The notes: generated from the sequence alone by a model not told the origin. A DNA stretch of 40,614 nucleotides from Myxococcales bacterium (GCA_003158395.1 PMIX01000281.1:1-40614); one strand, 5' to 3'; numbered from the stretch's first letter, positions 9,412 to 19,125 are shown. Made by a program: numbers and translations.

Positions 9412-10355
9412 CGAAAGGCTTCACGCAGCGGCATTTGCTGGGGATGGAGAGGCTGACTCGGGAGGAGATCACGACCGTCCTCGATTTGGGCGAGCGGTTC
9501 TTGGAGATCGCGGATCGTCCCATAAAGAAGGTGCCCACCCTGCGCGGCAAGACTGTCATCAACCTGTTTCTGGAACCATCCACGCGCACCCGCACGTCCT
9601 TCGAAATTGCGGCCAAGCGCTTGTCAGCCGATGGGATCAATTTCACCGCCGCCTCTTCCTCCACGGTCAAGGGCGAGACGCTCATCGACACGGCGCTGAA
9701 CTTGGATGCCATGAATCCAGACATCGTGGTCATTCGCCACGCCCAAGCCGGGTCGGCGTTGCTGCTCAGCCAGCGCATCCGCGCCGCGATTGTCAATGCG
9801 GGCGACGGCGCGCACGAGCACCCGACCCAGGCGCTGCTCGATGCCTCGACCATCCGTGCCCACAAGAAGAAGATTGAGGGACTGACCGTGGTGATTTGCG
9901 GCGACATCGACCACAGCCGCGTGGCCCGTTCCAACATCTTTGCCCTGCGCACCCTGGGCGCGCACGTGCGCGTGGCCGGGCCGCGGTCGTTTCTGCCTAT
10001 GGGTGTGGAAAGCCTGGGCTGCGAGGCGTACGACCGGATCGAGCCCGCGCTGGAAGGCGCTGACGTGGTCATGATGTTGCGGATTCAGATGGAGCGGAAG
10101 GCGGGCAGTCGTTTCCCTGACACGCGCGAGTACGCGCGCTACTTCGGCCTCAACCCACGCCGCCTGGCTCTGGCCAAGCCCGACGCCATCGTCATGCACC
10201 CCGGGCCCATGAATCGAGGCGTGGAGATCGATCCCGGGGTGGCCGACGGCCCACGCTCCGTGATCCTGGACCAGGTCAGCCGGGGCGTAGCCATCCGCAT
10301 GGCCGTCCTGTACCTTCTGGGCGGCGGCAGCGGTGAGGAATGGAGCAAGTCTTGA
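9408..10355 (+). CDS. pyrB: Aspartate carbamoyltransferase catalytic chain
   Basis: This enzyme condenses carbamoyl phosphate and aspartate to N-carbamoylaspartate, the committed step of pyrimidine synthesis. The 315-residue protein carries the carbamoyl-phosphate loop [11 protein letters not shown] near residues 54-64, the [10 protein letters not shown] block near 136-145, and the C-terminal [13 protein letters not shown]. No pyrI regulatory chain is encoded nearby, so this is the unregulated trimer-forming class. GGGAGAGG precedes the start and the ATG overlaps the pyrR stop. The adjoining class I dihydroorotase may form a complex with it, as described for Aquifex; that is inference here. 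Confidence 0.97.
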   Translation: MTKGFTQRHLLGMERLTREEITTVLDLGERFLEIADRPIKKVPTLRGKTVINLFLEPSTRTRTSFEIAAKRLSADGINFTAASSSTVKGETLIDTALNLDAMNPDIVVIRHAQAGSALLLSQRIRAAIVNAGDGAHEHPTQALLDASTIRAHKKKIEGLTVVICGDIDHSRVARSNIFALRTLGAHVRVAGPRSFLPMGVESLGCEAYDRIEPALEGADVVMMLRIQMERKAGSRFPDTREYARYFGLNPRRLALAKPDAIVMHPGPMNRGVEIDPGVADGPRSVILDQVSRGVAIRMAVLYLLGGGSGEEWSKS

Positions 10356-10394
10356 TGGCCCCCACGCGCAACCCCAATCTGAGGAGCTGGTTTC

Positions 10395-11690
10395 ATGCCT
10401 GACATTCTTCTACGCGGCGGGCGGGTGCTCGATCCCATGCGCGAATTCGACGCCCAGACCGATGTGTTGTTGCGGGATGGGAGGATCGCACGTATCGAGG
10501 GCGGCCTGGCGGCGCCGGGCAAGGACGGCAAGGTCATCAACGTCAAAGACTGCTGGGTCGTTCCGGGCCTGATAGACCTGCATGTGCACCTGCGCGAGCC
10601 AGGCCAGGAGTACAAAGAGAACATCGAGACCGGAACGGCCGCGGCGGCAGCAGGCGGCTTTTCCGCCGTGTGCTGCATGCCCAACACCAGCCCGCCCAAC
10701 GACACGCGTGCGGTGACTGAACTCATCGTCCAGCGGGCGCGCGACAAGGGCGCTGTGCGCGTCTATCCCATTGGGTGCATCACGCAAGGCCAGAAGGGCG
10801 AGAGCCTGGCCGACATGGGCGAGCTGCAAGAGGCCGGCTGCGTGGCGGTGTCCGACGACGGCCACGGCGTGATGAACAGCGAGGTCATGCGCCGAGCCTT
10901 GGAGTACGCGCGTAGCTTCGGCATCCCTCTCATCCAGCACTGCGAGGACAATGCGCTCTCGGCCGGCGGCGCCATGCACGAAGGGTTGGCCTCCACGCGC
11001 TTCGGGATTCGCGCGCAGCCGGCAGCAGCAGAATCCGCCATGTTGGCCCGGGACCTGGAACTGGTGGCTTTGACCGGCGGTCGCTACCACATGGCCCACA
11101 TCAGTTGCGCCGCCTCGGTGCGCCTGATCCGCGAGGCCAAGCAGCGCGGCCTGCCCGTCACCTGTGAGGTGACGCCGCACAACCTGATGCTGACTGACGA
11201 GGCCTGCGCGGGCTACGACACCTTCTTCAAGATGAACCCGCCCCTGCGTTCGTCGAGCGATCAGGCGGCGCTGCGCGAGGCCCTGGCAGACGGAACCATC
11301 GACGCCATCGCCACCGACCACGCGCCCCATTCGCCGGTTGAGAAAGAAGTCGAGTTCGAGCAGGCGGCCAATGGTGTCATCGGTTTGGAAACCGCGCTGG
11401 CCTTGGCGGTTGAACTGGTCGATGCGGGCGTGTTGACGCCAGCCAAGCTGGTCGTGCGCATGTCCGCCGGCCCGGCCAGGGTGCTGGGCTTGCCGGGCGG
11501 CAGTCTCGCGCTCGGTGCTCCGGCCGACGTGACCGTCATCGATCCCCAGGCAACCTGGACCTGTGATGCCGCCCGCTTTCGTTCCAAGGCGCGCAATACC
11601 CCCTTTGGGGGGCGCGCCATGCGTGGCCGGTCTGTGCTGACTGTGGTAGGTGGAGCGATCGTATTCTCCGAGGAGAGATTCGTTGTCTGA
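10395..11690 (+). CDS. pyrC: Dihydroorotase, class I
   Basis: Dihydroorotase cyclises N-carbamoylaspartate to dihydroorotate in the cytoplasm. The 431-residue length and motifs indicate the longer, amidohydrolase-type class I. The metal-binding HVHLREPG starts near residue 62, [10 protein letters not shown] is the conserved loop, SDDGHGV supplies the acidic ligand, and DHAPHS is near residue 312. The last residues ([21 protein letters not shown]) match the C-terminal beta strands of the family. GAGGAGC precedes ATG 10395. The gene follows pyrB after 39 nt, and its end overlaps the carA start by a few bases. Confidence 0.96.
   Translation: MPDILLRGGRVLDPMREFDAQTDVLLRDGRIARIEGGLAAPGKDGKVINVKDCWVVPGLIDLHVHLREPGQEYKENIETGTAAAAAGGFSAVCCMPNTSPPNDTRAVTELIVQRARDKGAVRVYPIGCITQGQKGESLADMGELQEAGCVAVSDDGHGVMNSEVMRRALEYARSFGIPLIQHCEDNALSAGGAMHEGLASTRFGIRAQPAAAESAMLARDLELVALTGGRYHMAHISCAASVRLIREAKQRGLPVTCEVTPHNLMLTDEACAGYDTFFKMNPPLRSSSDQAALREALADGTIDAIATDHAPHSPVEKEVEFEQAANGVIGLETALALAVELVDAGVLTPAKLVVRMSAGPARVLGLPGGSLALGAPADVTVIDPQATWTCDAARFRSKARNTPFGGRAMRGRSVLTVVGGAIVFSEERFVV
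11671..11677 (+). promoter_or_regulatory. Ribosome-binding site that sets a TTG start for carA
   Basis: AGGAGAG at 11671-11677 lies 5 nt before TTG 11683, inside the end of pyrC. An in-frame GTG at 11650 has no comparable site. The TTG start yields [18 protein letters not shown], with the CarA fold beginning directly after it. Confidence 0.6.
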
Positions 11691-12828
11691 GAACGAGAGC
11701 GCATTGACCCCGGCCCTGCTGGCCCTGGAGGACGGTACCGTGTACCGGGGCCTCGCCTTTGGCGCTGCCGCCGACATGACTGGTGAGTTGGTCTTCAACA
11801 CCGCGATGAGCGGCTATCAGGAGGTGCTGACCGACCCGTCGTACCGCGGTCAGATCGTGCTCATGACCGCGCCCGAGATCGGCAACGTGGGCGTGAACCC
11901 CGAGGATTTCGAGTCGGACCGGCCCTACTGCGCCGGCTTCGTCGTGCGCAACCTATCACCGCGCGCGTCCAACTGGCGCGCACGGGGCACGCTGGCCGAC
12001 CTGATGGAGAAGACGGGCGTGGCCGGAATCACGGGGATCGACACGCGCGCCATCACGCGCCGCTTGCGCATCGGTGGCGCCCAACGCGCCGTGATCACAC
12101 GCAAGGTTGACGACCCGAACGCCGCCGTCGCCCTGGCCCGGCGCTCGCCCTCTATGGAAGGGCAGGACCTGGCCAAGGAAGTGACCTGCGCCCAGCCTTA
12201 CCAGTGGGACGAGGGGCTTTGGCAGGCGCCTGCCACCCGCACCCCGGCGCCGCCCGCGCGCCATCGCGTGGTGGCCTACGATTTCGGCATCAAGCGCGGG
12301 ATCCTGCGCCGCTTGCGGCAGAGCGCTTGCGCCGTCACGGTGGTACCGGCGACCACGCGGGCGCGCGACGTTTTGGGCATGAAGCCCGACGGCATCTTTC
12401 TTTCCAACGGGCCGGGCGATCCTGCGGCCGTCTCCTACGCCGTTGAGGCCGCGGCCGAGTTGTGCGAGAGCGGCAAGCCCATCTTCGGCATTTGCCTGGG
12501 GCACCAGATCTTGGGGCTCGCCCTAGGCGGCAAGACCTACAAGCTGAAGTTTGGTCATCACGGCGCCAACCACCCGGTGATGGACCTTTCTACGCGCAGG
12601 GTGGAGATCACCTCGCAGAACCATGGCTTCGCGGTGGACGTGGCCTCATTGCAGGGCAGGGCCGTGCTGTCGCACATCAACTTGAACGACCAGACGGTCG
12701 AGGGCATGCGCCACGACCGGTTGCCCGTGTTCAGCGTGCAATACCACCCCGAGGCGTCGCCGGGTCCCAACGATCCGAGCTACCTCTTCGGGCGTTTTGT
12801 CAAGATGATGGACGAGCAGGCGCGGTGA
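11683..12828 (+). CDS. carA: Carbamoyl-phosphate synthase small (glutaminase) subunit
   Basis: CarA hydrolyses glutamine and channels ammonia to CarB to make carbamoyl phosphate for PyrB and arginine synthesis. The protein has 381 residues. The N-terminal CarA domain contains [13 protein letters not shown] and [18 protein letters not shown]. The class I glutamine amidotransferase domain has SNGPGDP, the nucleophile Cys in [15 protein letters not shown], and the catalytic His/Glu in [10 protein letters not shown]. The start codon is TTG, set by a strong SD within pyrC. The partner carB is not in this window, although it normally follows carA. The next gene begins by a GTGA overlap and is unrelated to carB. 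Confidence 0.96.
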   Translation: MSENESALTPALLALEDGTVYRGLAFGAAADMTGELVFNTAMSGYQEVLTDPSYRGQIVLMTAPEIGNVGVNPEDFESDRPYCAGFVVRNLSPRASNWRARGTLADLMEKTGVAGITGIDTRAITRRLRIGGAQRAVITRKVDDPNAAVALARRSPSMEGQDLAKEVTCAQPYQWDEGLWQAPATRTPAPPARHRVVAYDFGIKRGILRRLRQSACAVTVVPATTRARDVLGMKPDGIFLSNGPGDPAAVSYAVEAAAELCESGKPIFGICLGHQILGLALGGKTYKLKFGHHGANHPVMDLSTRRVEITSQNHGFAVDVASLQGRAVLSHINLNDQTVEGMRHDRLPVFSVQYHPEASPGPNDPSYLFGRFVKMMDEQAR

Positions 12829-13526
12829 GGGACGACGAGACCAGCGGACTGCGCCAGGATGCCGGCCTGATCCACGCGTTGCTCGACCAGTTGGCGAGCG
12901 ATTTCGCTGCGCCGCCGTTTCGCGAGCAGATTGCGGCTGCGCGCGAAGAGTATTTCGCGCGCGCGGGCAAGGTCTTCGAGGACGATGCGGAGGTGTACGA
13001 GGCGCGCCTCGTGGCGTTTCTCGAATGGTACGTGATTGAGCGGCCGCTGCCCGAGGGCCAGCCACCAGTGCTGATCGCGTTGGCGCGCACGCCGGCTGAT
13101 GCGGCCAACGCCGAGCGGCGTATGGCCCTGGCGCGCATGGCGACCAGCCACCGGAGCCTGTTCGACATTGCCGACGTGAAGGGCAATCGGTTGGAGCTGG
13201 AAGACATTCTGGGCGGTGCCCGCTTCTCGGTGGTCGAGCGGCGCAGCACCATCGGTTTCGAGGTCGGTGCGATCGTGGAAGCGCGCGTGGTGTGGGACGG
13301 CGCGGATCCGCTTTTTGCCAAGACCTTTCTCTGTCATCCGCGTGACGCCCGCACCGAGATCCTGAATCTGGTCGACGACTCGCTGATGGCGGGCGCCAAT
13401 CGCGACGATATCATGGGCAAGCTTTCCCAGCTCTACCTGCGCTGGCATCGCCACGGCCATCTGAACGCAGGCCGCATATACAAAGGCGGGTACACCGGCA
13501 ACACCGCCGGGCCGGTTGTGATCTAG
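12825..13526 (+). CDS. Conserved-looking protein of unknown function, coupled to carA
   Basis: GTG 12825 overlaps the carA stop (GTGA), giving a 233-residue product beginning [15 protein letters not shown] do not recognise the family. Residues 1-75 are helical and acidic ([20 protein letters not shown]). A central [20 protein letters not shown] segment is followed by a beta-rich region ([20 protein letters not shown]), and the C-terminus is helical and basic ([20 protein letters not shown]). It has no signal peptide, membrane segment or nucleotide-binding motif. Translational coupling to carA and its place before coaBC suggest a cytoplasmic protein expressed with the pyrimidine genes. The role cannot be inferred further. 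Codon use looks like that of its neighbours, so it is a genuine resident gene. Confidence 0.78.
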   Translation: MRDDETSGLRQDAGLIHALLDQLASDFAAPPFREQIAAAREEYFARAGKVFEDDAEVYEARLVAFLEWYVIERPLPEGQPPVLIALARTPADAANAERRMALARMATSHRSLFDIADVKGNRLELEDILGGARFSVVERRSTIGFEVGAIVEARVVWDGADPLFAKTFLCHPRDARTEILNLVDDSLMAGANRDDIMGKLSQLYLRWHRHGHLNAGRIYKGGYTGNTAGPVVI

Positions 13527-13568
13527 CGGGGATCGCCATGCCTCTCCCCACTCGGTCCATTCCTGCGC

Positions 13569-13574
13569 TAAACT
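13569..13574 (+). promoter_or_regulatory. Candidate -10 element (TAAACT) for coaBC, leaderless type
   Basis: TAAACT ends 9 nt before ATG 13584. No Shine-Dalgarno sequence and no clear -35 are visible, so initiation at or next to the ATG would give a leaderless mRNA. Confidence 0.3.
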
Positions 13575-13583
13575 GGCACCTAC

Positions 13584-14951
13584 ATGACTGCCTCTCTGCA
13601 GGACAAGACCGTGGTGCTCGGCGTGACCGGCGGCATATCGGCGTACAAGGCAGCCGAACTGTGCCGGCTGCTGCGCAAGGCCGGGGCGCGCGTTGAGGTC
13701 GTCATGACGCCTGCCGCTTGCGCGTTCATCACGCCTCTCACCATGCAGGCCTTGTCAGGAAACCCAGTGGCCACCGAGATGTTCGAGGCCACCACGAACT
13801 CGCACATCGGACACATTGAACTGGCCTCGCGCGCCGACATCATCGTGGTGGCGCCGGCGACCGCGGATGCCATTGCACGCTTCGCCGCGGGCATGGCCAA
13901 CGACCTGTTGGCCGCGGTGGTACTCGCTGCGCGCGCACCCGTGCTGCTGGCGCCGGCCATGAACACCAACATGTGGGAGAACCCCATCACCCAGGCGAAC
14001 CTGGCTCGGCTGACCGAGACGGGCCGCTTTTCTTCGGTGGGCCCTGATGCGGGTGAGCTGGCCTGTGGCTGGGTGGGCGCCGGTCGGCTGGTCGCGCCCG
14101 CCGAGATCGTCGCCGCCATCGAGTCGCGCCTTAGCGGTGTGCCCGAGGCGGACGGCCCCGAGGGCGCGCTGGCCGGCCGTCGCATCGTGGTTACCGCGGG
14201 CCCCACCTGGGAGGCGGTGGACGATGTGCGCTTTCTGGGCAACCGTTCATCGGGAAGGATGGGTTTCTCCCTGGCACAAACCGCGGCCGCGCAGGGTGCC
14301 GACGTGACGCTCATTGCAGGGCCAGTGGCCTTGGCCACCCCAGCTCGTGTTGCCCGTCGCATTGACGTGGAATCGGCGCAAGAGATGCGCGAGGCCTTGC
14401 GTCGCGTGGCCTTGCAGGCCGACGTGGTCGTGATGGCGGCGGCGGTGGCCGATTTCCGTCCAGGCGTGCGTGTCCTGGGCAAGCTCTCGCGCCGTGATGC
14501 CCGCCCGGCTGCCGCCCGCTCGGCGCGCACGCTATCACTGGTCGCCAACCCGGACTTGTTGGCCGAGTTGGGACGCGGTCGCAAAGGACGGACGCCCTTC
14601 CTGGTGGGGTTCGCGGCCGAGGTGGGGGTGTCTGGAGAGGCGCTGGTCGCGCGCGCGCGGCAGAAGCTAACCGAGAAGGGGTGTGACGTCGTGGTGGCCA
14701 ACGAGGTGGGCAAGGCTGGTCTGGGCCTGGGCGCGGAGTACAACGCGGTTACCATGGTCTTTGCCGACGGCCGGGTCGTCGACCTGCCAGCCGATCGCAA
14801 GGAAGCTATCGCCACTGAGATCTGGAACACCATCAAGACCTTCTATCTGGCGCCCGGGTTGAGCAAGTCCGGGCCGCCGCCTGAAGCGCTTTCCTCGATT
14901 TCCCCCGGCAGGCGCCGCGCCCGCCGTGGCGGGAAGGGCAACGATGTCTAG
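13584..14951 (+). CDS. coaBC: Bifunctional phosphopantothenoylcysteine decarboxylase / phosphopantothenate-cysteine ligase
   Basis: CoaBC carries out two steps of coenzyme A synthesis: CTP-dependent ligation of cysteine to 4'-phosphopantothenate, then FMN-dependent decarboxylation. The flavoprotein CoaC domain (residues ~1-185) has VTGGISAYKAAELCRLLRKAG, the active-site His in SHIGHIEL, the PxMNxxMW motif as PAMNTNMWENP, and the Cys in ELACGWVGAGRL. The CoaB domain (~195-410) starts at VVTAGPTWEAVDDVRF, with GNRSSGRMG and AAAVADFRP. The 455-residue length is somewhat above the usual ~400 because of a basic tail (RRRARRGGKG). There is no SD at the ATG. The stop overlaps the next gene. Confidence 0.96.
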   Translation: MTASLQDKTVVLGVTGGISAYKAAELCRLLRKAGARVEVVMTPAACAFITPLTMQALSGNPVATEMFEATTNSHIGHIELASRADIIVVAPATADAIARFAAGMANDLLAAVVLAARAPVLLAPAMNTNMWENPITQANLARLTETGRFSSVGPDAGELACGWVGAGRLVAPAEIVAAIESRLSGVPEADGPEGALAGRRIVVTAGPTWEAVDDVRFLGNRSSGRMGFSLAQTAAAQGADVTLIAGPVALATPARVARRIDVESAQEMREALRRVALQADVVVMAAAVADFRPGVRVLGKLSRRDARPAAARSARTLSLVANPDLLAELGRGRKGRTPFLVGFAAEVGVSGEALVARARQKLTEKGCDVVVANEVGKAGLGLGAEYNAVTMVFADGRVVDLPADRKEAIATEIWNTIKTFYLAPGLSKSGPPPEALSSISPGRRRARRGGKGNDV

Positions 14952-15930
14952 CGCTTCACGCGAAGAAGAACTACGCGCCTACGCGGGCGAGGCCAGCACG
15001 CGGCTGGTCGGGGCCGGCCAGGTTCTGGCTGGGCGGCAGATCATGGGCGGGCCGGCACGTGGAAATGTGCCGCCCTGGCCGGGGTCCGAAGATAGGGACT
15101 TTCATGGGACCTTGTCGGCCATCTGGGTGTGGTCGCGCGCGCAGGCACTCTCGGCCAATGATCACTTCTCGCTCAACATAGCGGCGGCCTGGGATTTCGT
15201 GAACAACAGCTGGGACCATTTCATACCCGTGGCGCTCGGTCCCGCGGCCAGCGATGAGGCGGCCTACGACTGCGCCATGGTGCTGCGGGCCGTGCTGGCC
15301 GATCCGAACATCTTGGGCTTTGACGCCGAGGACGACCGGCGGCGCGATCGCGCGTCGTCGGCGGCTCGTCTCTTGGGGGCGTATGTCAATGACCTGGAGA
15401 GTCCCGGCGGGCGTGAGTTTCGCGATCCCGGCTTTCTGGCGTGGAGCCTGGGCGAGTACGCTCGCCAGGCCGGCGACCGAGGTCTCAGCTCGATGGTTCG
15501 TCGCTTCGTTGAGGCGGCTTACGGCATGAAGAGTCCACCGCCTTTCGCTTCGGAGACGGTGGCGCAGGACGGCCTATTCGACTTTTCGTGCACGACCGCC
15601 ACGCGTGTTTTGGCGGTGTTGGGCGCCGAAGGCCCCACGCCCTTCATCGGTGCCTGGCTGCGCGAGCGGGTCGCCTCCGCAATCGCGCGGACGTTCGTGG
15701 CTCGACCCATGGACGAGAACACCTGGAACGCGTGCGCCGCGGTCGGCGTGGGCCGGGCCTATGCGGTGTCGACCGACCCCCGGTTTCTCGCAGCTCATGG
15801 CGCGATCTTGTCCGAGCTGGATCGACGGGCAGAGCTGGGGGCGCTGGGCCGCCAACCGGGTTTCTCGGCGGAAACTGCGGCGACCTTCTACTACGCCATG
15901 GCGGTCGATGCGCCGCTGGCGAAGGGCTGA
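14944..15930 (+). CDS. Unknown alpha-helical protein between coaBC and the uracil-DNA glycosylase
   Basis: ATG 14944, preceded by GGGAAGGG, is preferred over an in-frame GTG at 14926. The 328-residue product (MSSASREEEL...) is mostly helical, with paired helices and conserved-looking aromatic residues (SAIWVWSRAQ, AAAWDFVNNSWDHF, NTWNACAAVGVGRAYAV). This pattern is reminiscent of an alpha/alpha toroid, but I see no catalytic signature. There is no signal peptide or membrane segment. It overlaps the coaBC end by 8 bp, and the next gene starts immediately after its stop, so it belongs to the same transcription unit. I do not recognise a family and assign no function. Confidence 0.78.
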   Translation: MSSASREEELRAYAGEASTRLVGAGQVLAGRQIMGGPARGNVPPWPGSEDRDFHGTLSAIWVWSRAQALSANDHFSLNIAAAWDFVNNSWDHFIPVALGPAASDEAAYDCAMVLRAVLADPNILGFDAEDDRRRDRASSAARLLGAYVNDLESPGGREFRDPGFLAWSLGEYARQAGDRGLSSMVRRFVEAAYGMKSPPPFASETVAQDGLFDFSCTTATRVLAVLGAEGPTPFIGAWLRERVASAIARTFVARPMDENTWNACAAVGVGRAYAVSTDPRFLAAHGAILSELDRRAELGALGRQPGFSAETAATFYYAMAVDAPLAKG

Positions 15931-16725
15931 GTGGACGATCTGCAAGGCGAGCTGCGCGCGCTTGTCGCGGGCGTCCGGACCCACCTGGAGGCGCGGGCAC
16001 GTGCCGGCCTGGTCGGCGTTTCCAAGGCGCCTTGCCCGCGCGGCAAGGGCACTGTCCAGGTGGACGCCCCGGCGGCCCCAGCCGCGGCTGCCCATCCGCT
16101 CACCGAACCGGCCGACTTGGAGACGGCCTTTGCGGCGGACAGTGAGCCACCGTTCCCCCACGCGGGGCACGGCCTGACCCTGGTGCGTGCCGAGTTGGGT
16201 GACTGCCAGCGCTGCAAGCTGGCCCAAGGCCGTCGCCACATCGTGTTCGGCACCGGCAACCCAGAGGCGCATTTGATGTTCGTGGGCGAAGCGCCGGGCG
16301 CCGATGAGGATGAACAGGGCGAGCCCTTCGTGGGCGCAGCCGGGCAACTTCTCACCAAGATGATCCAGGCCATGCAACGGACGCGTGACGACGTCTACAT
16401 CTGCAACGTGATCAAGTGCCGTCCCCCAGGCAACCGCGACCCTGAGCCCGACGAGGTGGCGGCTTGTGAGCCTTTCCTCAAGAAGCAGATCGCAGTTGTC
16501 CAGCCGCGCGTGATCGTGGCCTTGGGCAAGTTCGCCGCCCACCTGCTGACCGGCGAGCACACGCCCATCACGCGCCTACGCGGCAATCTCAAGCACTATC
16601 AGGGAATCCCAGTGATGCCGACCTACCACCCCGCGTACCTCCTGCGCGACGAGAGCCGCAAGCGCGAGGCCTGGCACGACTTGAAAGAAGTCATGGCGTT
16701 GTTGAGACACATGGGGTTGACCTGA
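15931..16725 (+). CDS. Uracil-DNA glycosylase, family 4 (iron-sulfur type)
   Basis: Family-4 enzymes remove uracil from DNA and hold a [4Fe-4S] cluster. The 264-residue protein has a variable N-terminal extension of ~75 residues, then [19 protein letters not shown] with the first two cluster cysteines. The active-site motif [20 protein letters not shown] follows, then [18 protein letters not shown] with a further cysteine in VAACEPFL, and the C-terminal [10 protein letters not shown] motif. GTG 15931 starts directly after the preceding stop. The N-terminal extension ([20 protein letters not shown]) resembles those seen when this domain follows a DNA-polymerase-associated segment. It is the last gene of the plus-strand run; an opposing gene ends 14 nt beyond it and no terminator hairpin is evident. 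Confidence 0.92.
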   Translation: MDDLQGELRALVAGVRTHLEARARAGLVGVSKAPCPRGKGTVQVDAPAAPAAAAHPLTEPADLETAFAADSEPPFPHAGHGLTLVRAELGDCQRCKLAQGRRHIVFGTGNPEAHLMFVGEAPGADEDEQGEPFVGAAGQLLTKMIQAMQRTRDDVYICNVIKCRPPGNRDPEPDEVAACEPFLKKQIAVVQPRVIVALGKFAAHLLTGEHTPITRLRGNLKHYQGIPVMPTYHPAYLLRDESRKREAWHDLKEVMALLRHMGLT

Positions 16726-16739
16726 CGCTCATCGCTGTT

Positions 16740-17174
16740 TCAACGTGAGTCGCCGCCGTCGGGCTCGGGCCTGCGCGGCGGCGGAGGCGCAGGCGAGCCA
16801 TAGTCTTCACGCAGTCTGGCGGCGAGTTTGTCAACCAGAAGTTGCTCAAAATGGCGCGGCAAGTCGGGCAGCGATGCCACGACCCGGGTGATGTCGCGAC
16901 CGCTGCTTTCGCTGGCTCGGATGAGTTCGAGAGATCCTTTGTGGAGCTTCTGGCCCTCCGGGTAGTCGAACAGGATATAGCCGGCAACCTCGTCTTTCTC
17001 GCGAATGACACAATTGCGGTCAATGCGCAGAAAACGCACGGCACTGGGCCACACATCGGCGATCGGATAGGGGACCGTGCCCACGCTGCGCGCCTCTGCG
17101 GTGGACAGTCCCAAGGACGGCCATAAGGGGATCAGGGCGAGCAGGGAAACCCAGCGTGGCCGGGCTCGTGTCAC
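16740..17174 (-). CDS. Small exported protein of unknown function
   Basis: The 144-residue product has a signal peptide (SLLALIPLWPSLGLSTAEA, cleavage expected after AEA). The mature part of ~115 residues contains VPYPIADVWPSAVRFLRID, FDYPEGQKLHKGSLELI and DITRVVASLPDLPRHFEQLL, ending in a Pro/Arg-rich tail. The VPYPIADVWPSAVRF pattern resembles START-like or DUF-type small envelope proteins, but I cannot name the family. Its ATG overlaps the stop of the upstream membrane protein gene by ATGA, so it is the third gene of a minus-strand operon. It is probably periplasmic. Confidence 0.76.
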   Translation of the reverse strand: MTRARPRWVSLLALIPLWPSLGLSTAEARSVGTVPYPIADVWPSAVRFLRIDRNCVIREKDEVAGYILFDYPEGQKLHKGSLELIRASESSGRDITRVVASLPDLPRHFEQLLVDKLAARLREDYGSPAPPPPRRPEPDGGDSR

Positions 17175-18250
17175 GAGGCCTCTCCTTCCTCAGCGGCGCG
17201 TTTGGATTCGACAACCATGGTGCGCAGCGAGCGGGAACCTTCGCCCACGGCCAGGAGGGCAAGACAACCCAACCCCACGTACCACACGAACTGGATTCCA
17301 TGAAGAGCAATGGCGTAGGCGCCGCCGAAGGAGCTGACCATGGCCGCAGGTAGGTAGGCGCCCAAAGCAATGAGAATGCCCGCATGAAACTGGCCCACCA
17401 GGCCTGGGGAATTGGGCAGGGAGATGAGCACGCCAGTAAAAGCCATGGCTGCAAACGCGCCGGTGAGCGGGATGGCAAGCTGCATGTCGCGGGCGAGCAG
17501 CCACATTCCGAATCCATTGCTGAACCAGTAGAGGATCGTCTGGGCCAAGAACGGAATCATGTTGCGCGGCTCACGCAGGGCTCGAAAACCATGGATCAAG
17601 GCACGCAGCTTGTCGGCCAGGCGTTCGGCCGTTGCAGGCGCAAGACGTCGCAGAAGGGTTGCTACCAGGACGAGCTGGATCGTCTTCTCGGTCCAGCGTA
17701 GGGCGCAGGCCAGAAAGATCGTCAGAGAGAGAAAGCCAATCAGGGATAGCCAGGCTGCGCCCGCCAGAACCGACGAGTAGCCCGGCCCGCCCGCCCGAAA
17801 AGCCAACACGTACGTCACGAAGAAAAGGATGGAGATCACCAGTCCGTCGACGATGCGCTCCACCGCCACAGTACCCAACAGGGCGCTCATGCGTGATTGC
17901 CCGCCGCGTACCACGTAGTACGGCCGCGCGAATTCGCCCAGGCGGAAGGGCAAGGCCAGGATGGCCATGAACCCCACGGTTGAGATGGTCATCAGGCGGC
18001 CGAAACTCAGAGAGACGCCGACAGGACGCAGAAGGTACTTCCAGCGCCACGCGCGGAAAAGATGCGTGGGAACCATAGTGGCCGCGTAGACCAGAACCGC
18101 CGAAAGGGGCAAGCCGCGCAGCACCGAGGCGGTGGCCGAAAGGTCCATCCTGCGAAGGGCTAGCCACAAACACAAAGCCCCCACGAGCAAGGACATGAGG
18201 ATTTTGACAAGCAGCTTCAATGAGGGTGGCCTTTTCGGCGCAGAGCGCAT
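17171..18250 (-). CDS. Flippase-like integral membrane protein (UPF0104 / lysylphosphatidylglycerol synthase TM family)
   Basis: The 359-residue protein has about eight hydrophobic helices (ILMSLLVGALCLWLAL, VLVYAATMVPTHLFRAWRW, LVISILFFVTYVLAF, and others). The family pattern YxxRPVGVSLSFGRLMTIS, then GFMAILALPFRLGEFARPY, is clear: the Arg-Trp-Lys-Tyr-Leu-Leu-Arg-Pro region and a loop ending in P-FRLGE-RP are hallmarks of the UPF0104/MprF-type transmembrane domain. Near the C-terminus, ISLPNSPGLVGQFHAG is the conserved signature. The family includes lipid translocases such as the membrane half of MprF and many proteins of unknown substrate in polysaccharide loci. It overlaps both neighbours by ATGA. 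The upstream PHP phosphatase suggests a role linked to envelope polysaccharide; that is inference. Confidence 0.9.
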   Translation of the reverse strand: MRSAPKRPPSLKLLVKILMSLLVGALCLWLALRRMDLSATASVLRGLPLSAVLVYAATMVPTHLFRAWRWKYLLRPVGVSLSFGRLMTISTVGFMAILALPFRLGEFARPYYVVRGGQSRMSALLGTVAVERIVDGLVISILFFVTYVLAFRAGGPGYSSVLAGAAWLSLIGFLSLTIFLACALRWTEKTIQLVLVATLLRRLAPATAERLADKLRALIHGFRALREPRNMIPFLAQTILYWFSNGFGMWLLARDMQLAIPLTGAFAAMAFTGVLISLPNSPGLVGQFHAGILIALGAYLPAAMVSSFGGAYAIALHGIQFVWYVGLGCLALLAVGEGSRSLRTMVVESKRAAEEGEAS

Positions 18251-18969
18251 CAGGGGAGTTGGCCTATCAAGATACGGCGCGGATTATCGCTGAGCAATCG
18301 CTTGACCCCTTCGGCGCCGAGACGTTTCTCGATCCAGGCCAGTCCCGAGGCTATAGCCGGGCTGTCGTCAGGGTCGTGAATGTCAGAAGCCGCGGCATGG
18401 GCCAGGCCTTCCTCGACCAGTCGTCGGGCTGTCTTGACCTGTGCGCGGTCGCCGATTCCGGACAGCGCGGCCAGGTCCACCAACAACGCGGCTTGGCGGC
18501 TCAAGCTTTCGGCCACACCAAGATCGCGTTGCACCGCCGAATACCGTTCAGGGTGGGCCAGGACCGGAAGACGCCCGGCAACCCGCATGTCAAAAAGGGC
18601 GGCCTCGAGACGAGGCGGCATGACCGCCGGACTGATCTCAAAGAGGAAGGCCTTGCCGCCGTCGTAGCAGGGTGGTTCTCCTTGGCGGATTCGGCTGGCA
18701 AGGACGTCGTCCCAGTAGTTCTCAGCGCCGAGCAGCAGGCGCACATCAGGCAGCATGGTCGCAATCTCGCAGCTCACCTGATCGAAGGTGAGCCTGACCT
18801 GGTCGAGCGGGGGCTGAAACATTCCAGCGAACTGGTGAGGCGTGGCGCACAGATCAGAGAAGCCCATTCCGGCCAAAGCACGCACCATGCCGACACACGT
18901 GTCAAGGTTGTCGGCTCCGTCGTCAAGGCCGGGAAGGAAGTGAGAATGCAGATCAACGTAATGCGCCAC
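18250..18969 (-). CDS. PHP-domain tyrosine-protein phosphatase (CpsB/CapC/YwqE type)
   Basis: Family members dephosphorylate bacterial tyrosine kinases that control capsule or exopolysaccharide export. The product, about 239 residues from GTG 18969, begins MAHYVDLHSHFLPGLDDGAD, with the HxH metal site and the typical DDG. CATPHQF, GAENYWDD, LAHPERY and SDIHDPDD supply the remaining metal ligands, and the protein ends in SDNPRRIL, the usual NPxxil motif. A longer open frame extends to 19254, but it lies across the next plus-strand gene and has no PHP homology, so I use GTG 18969. TTG 18984 is an alternative. No capsule kinase gene is in view. It is the first gene of a three-gene operon. Confidence 0.89.
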   Translation of the reverse strand: MAHYVDLHSHFLPGLDDGADNLDTCVGMVRALAGMGFSDLCATPHQFAGMFQPPLDQVRLTFDQVSCEIATMLPDVRLLLGAENYWDDVLASRIRQGEPPCYDGGKAFLFEISPAVMPPRLEAALFDMRVAGRLPVLAHPERYSAVQRDLGVAESLSRQAALLVDLAALSGIGDRAQVKTARRLVEEGLAHAAASDIHDPDDSPAIASGLAWIEKRLGAEGVKRLLSDNPRRILIGQLP

Positions 18970-19125
18970 GGGGCTTGCCGTCAAACAATAGCGAATCCGG
19001 CGCTGATTTGAGGGTTTCTTTTCGGGCCGGCTGGTAGGAGAGAGAAAACGCCACCGACGTACGCTTGGGGCTTGCGCAAAGGCGAAAAGCGATCGCAGAG
19101 TAATTGCTCTGGAGGCACAAGTTTG

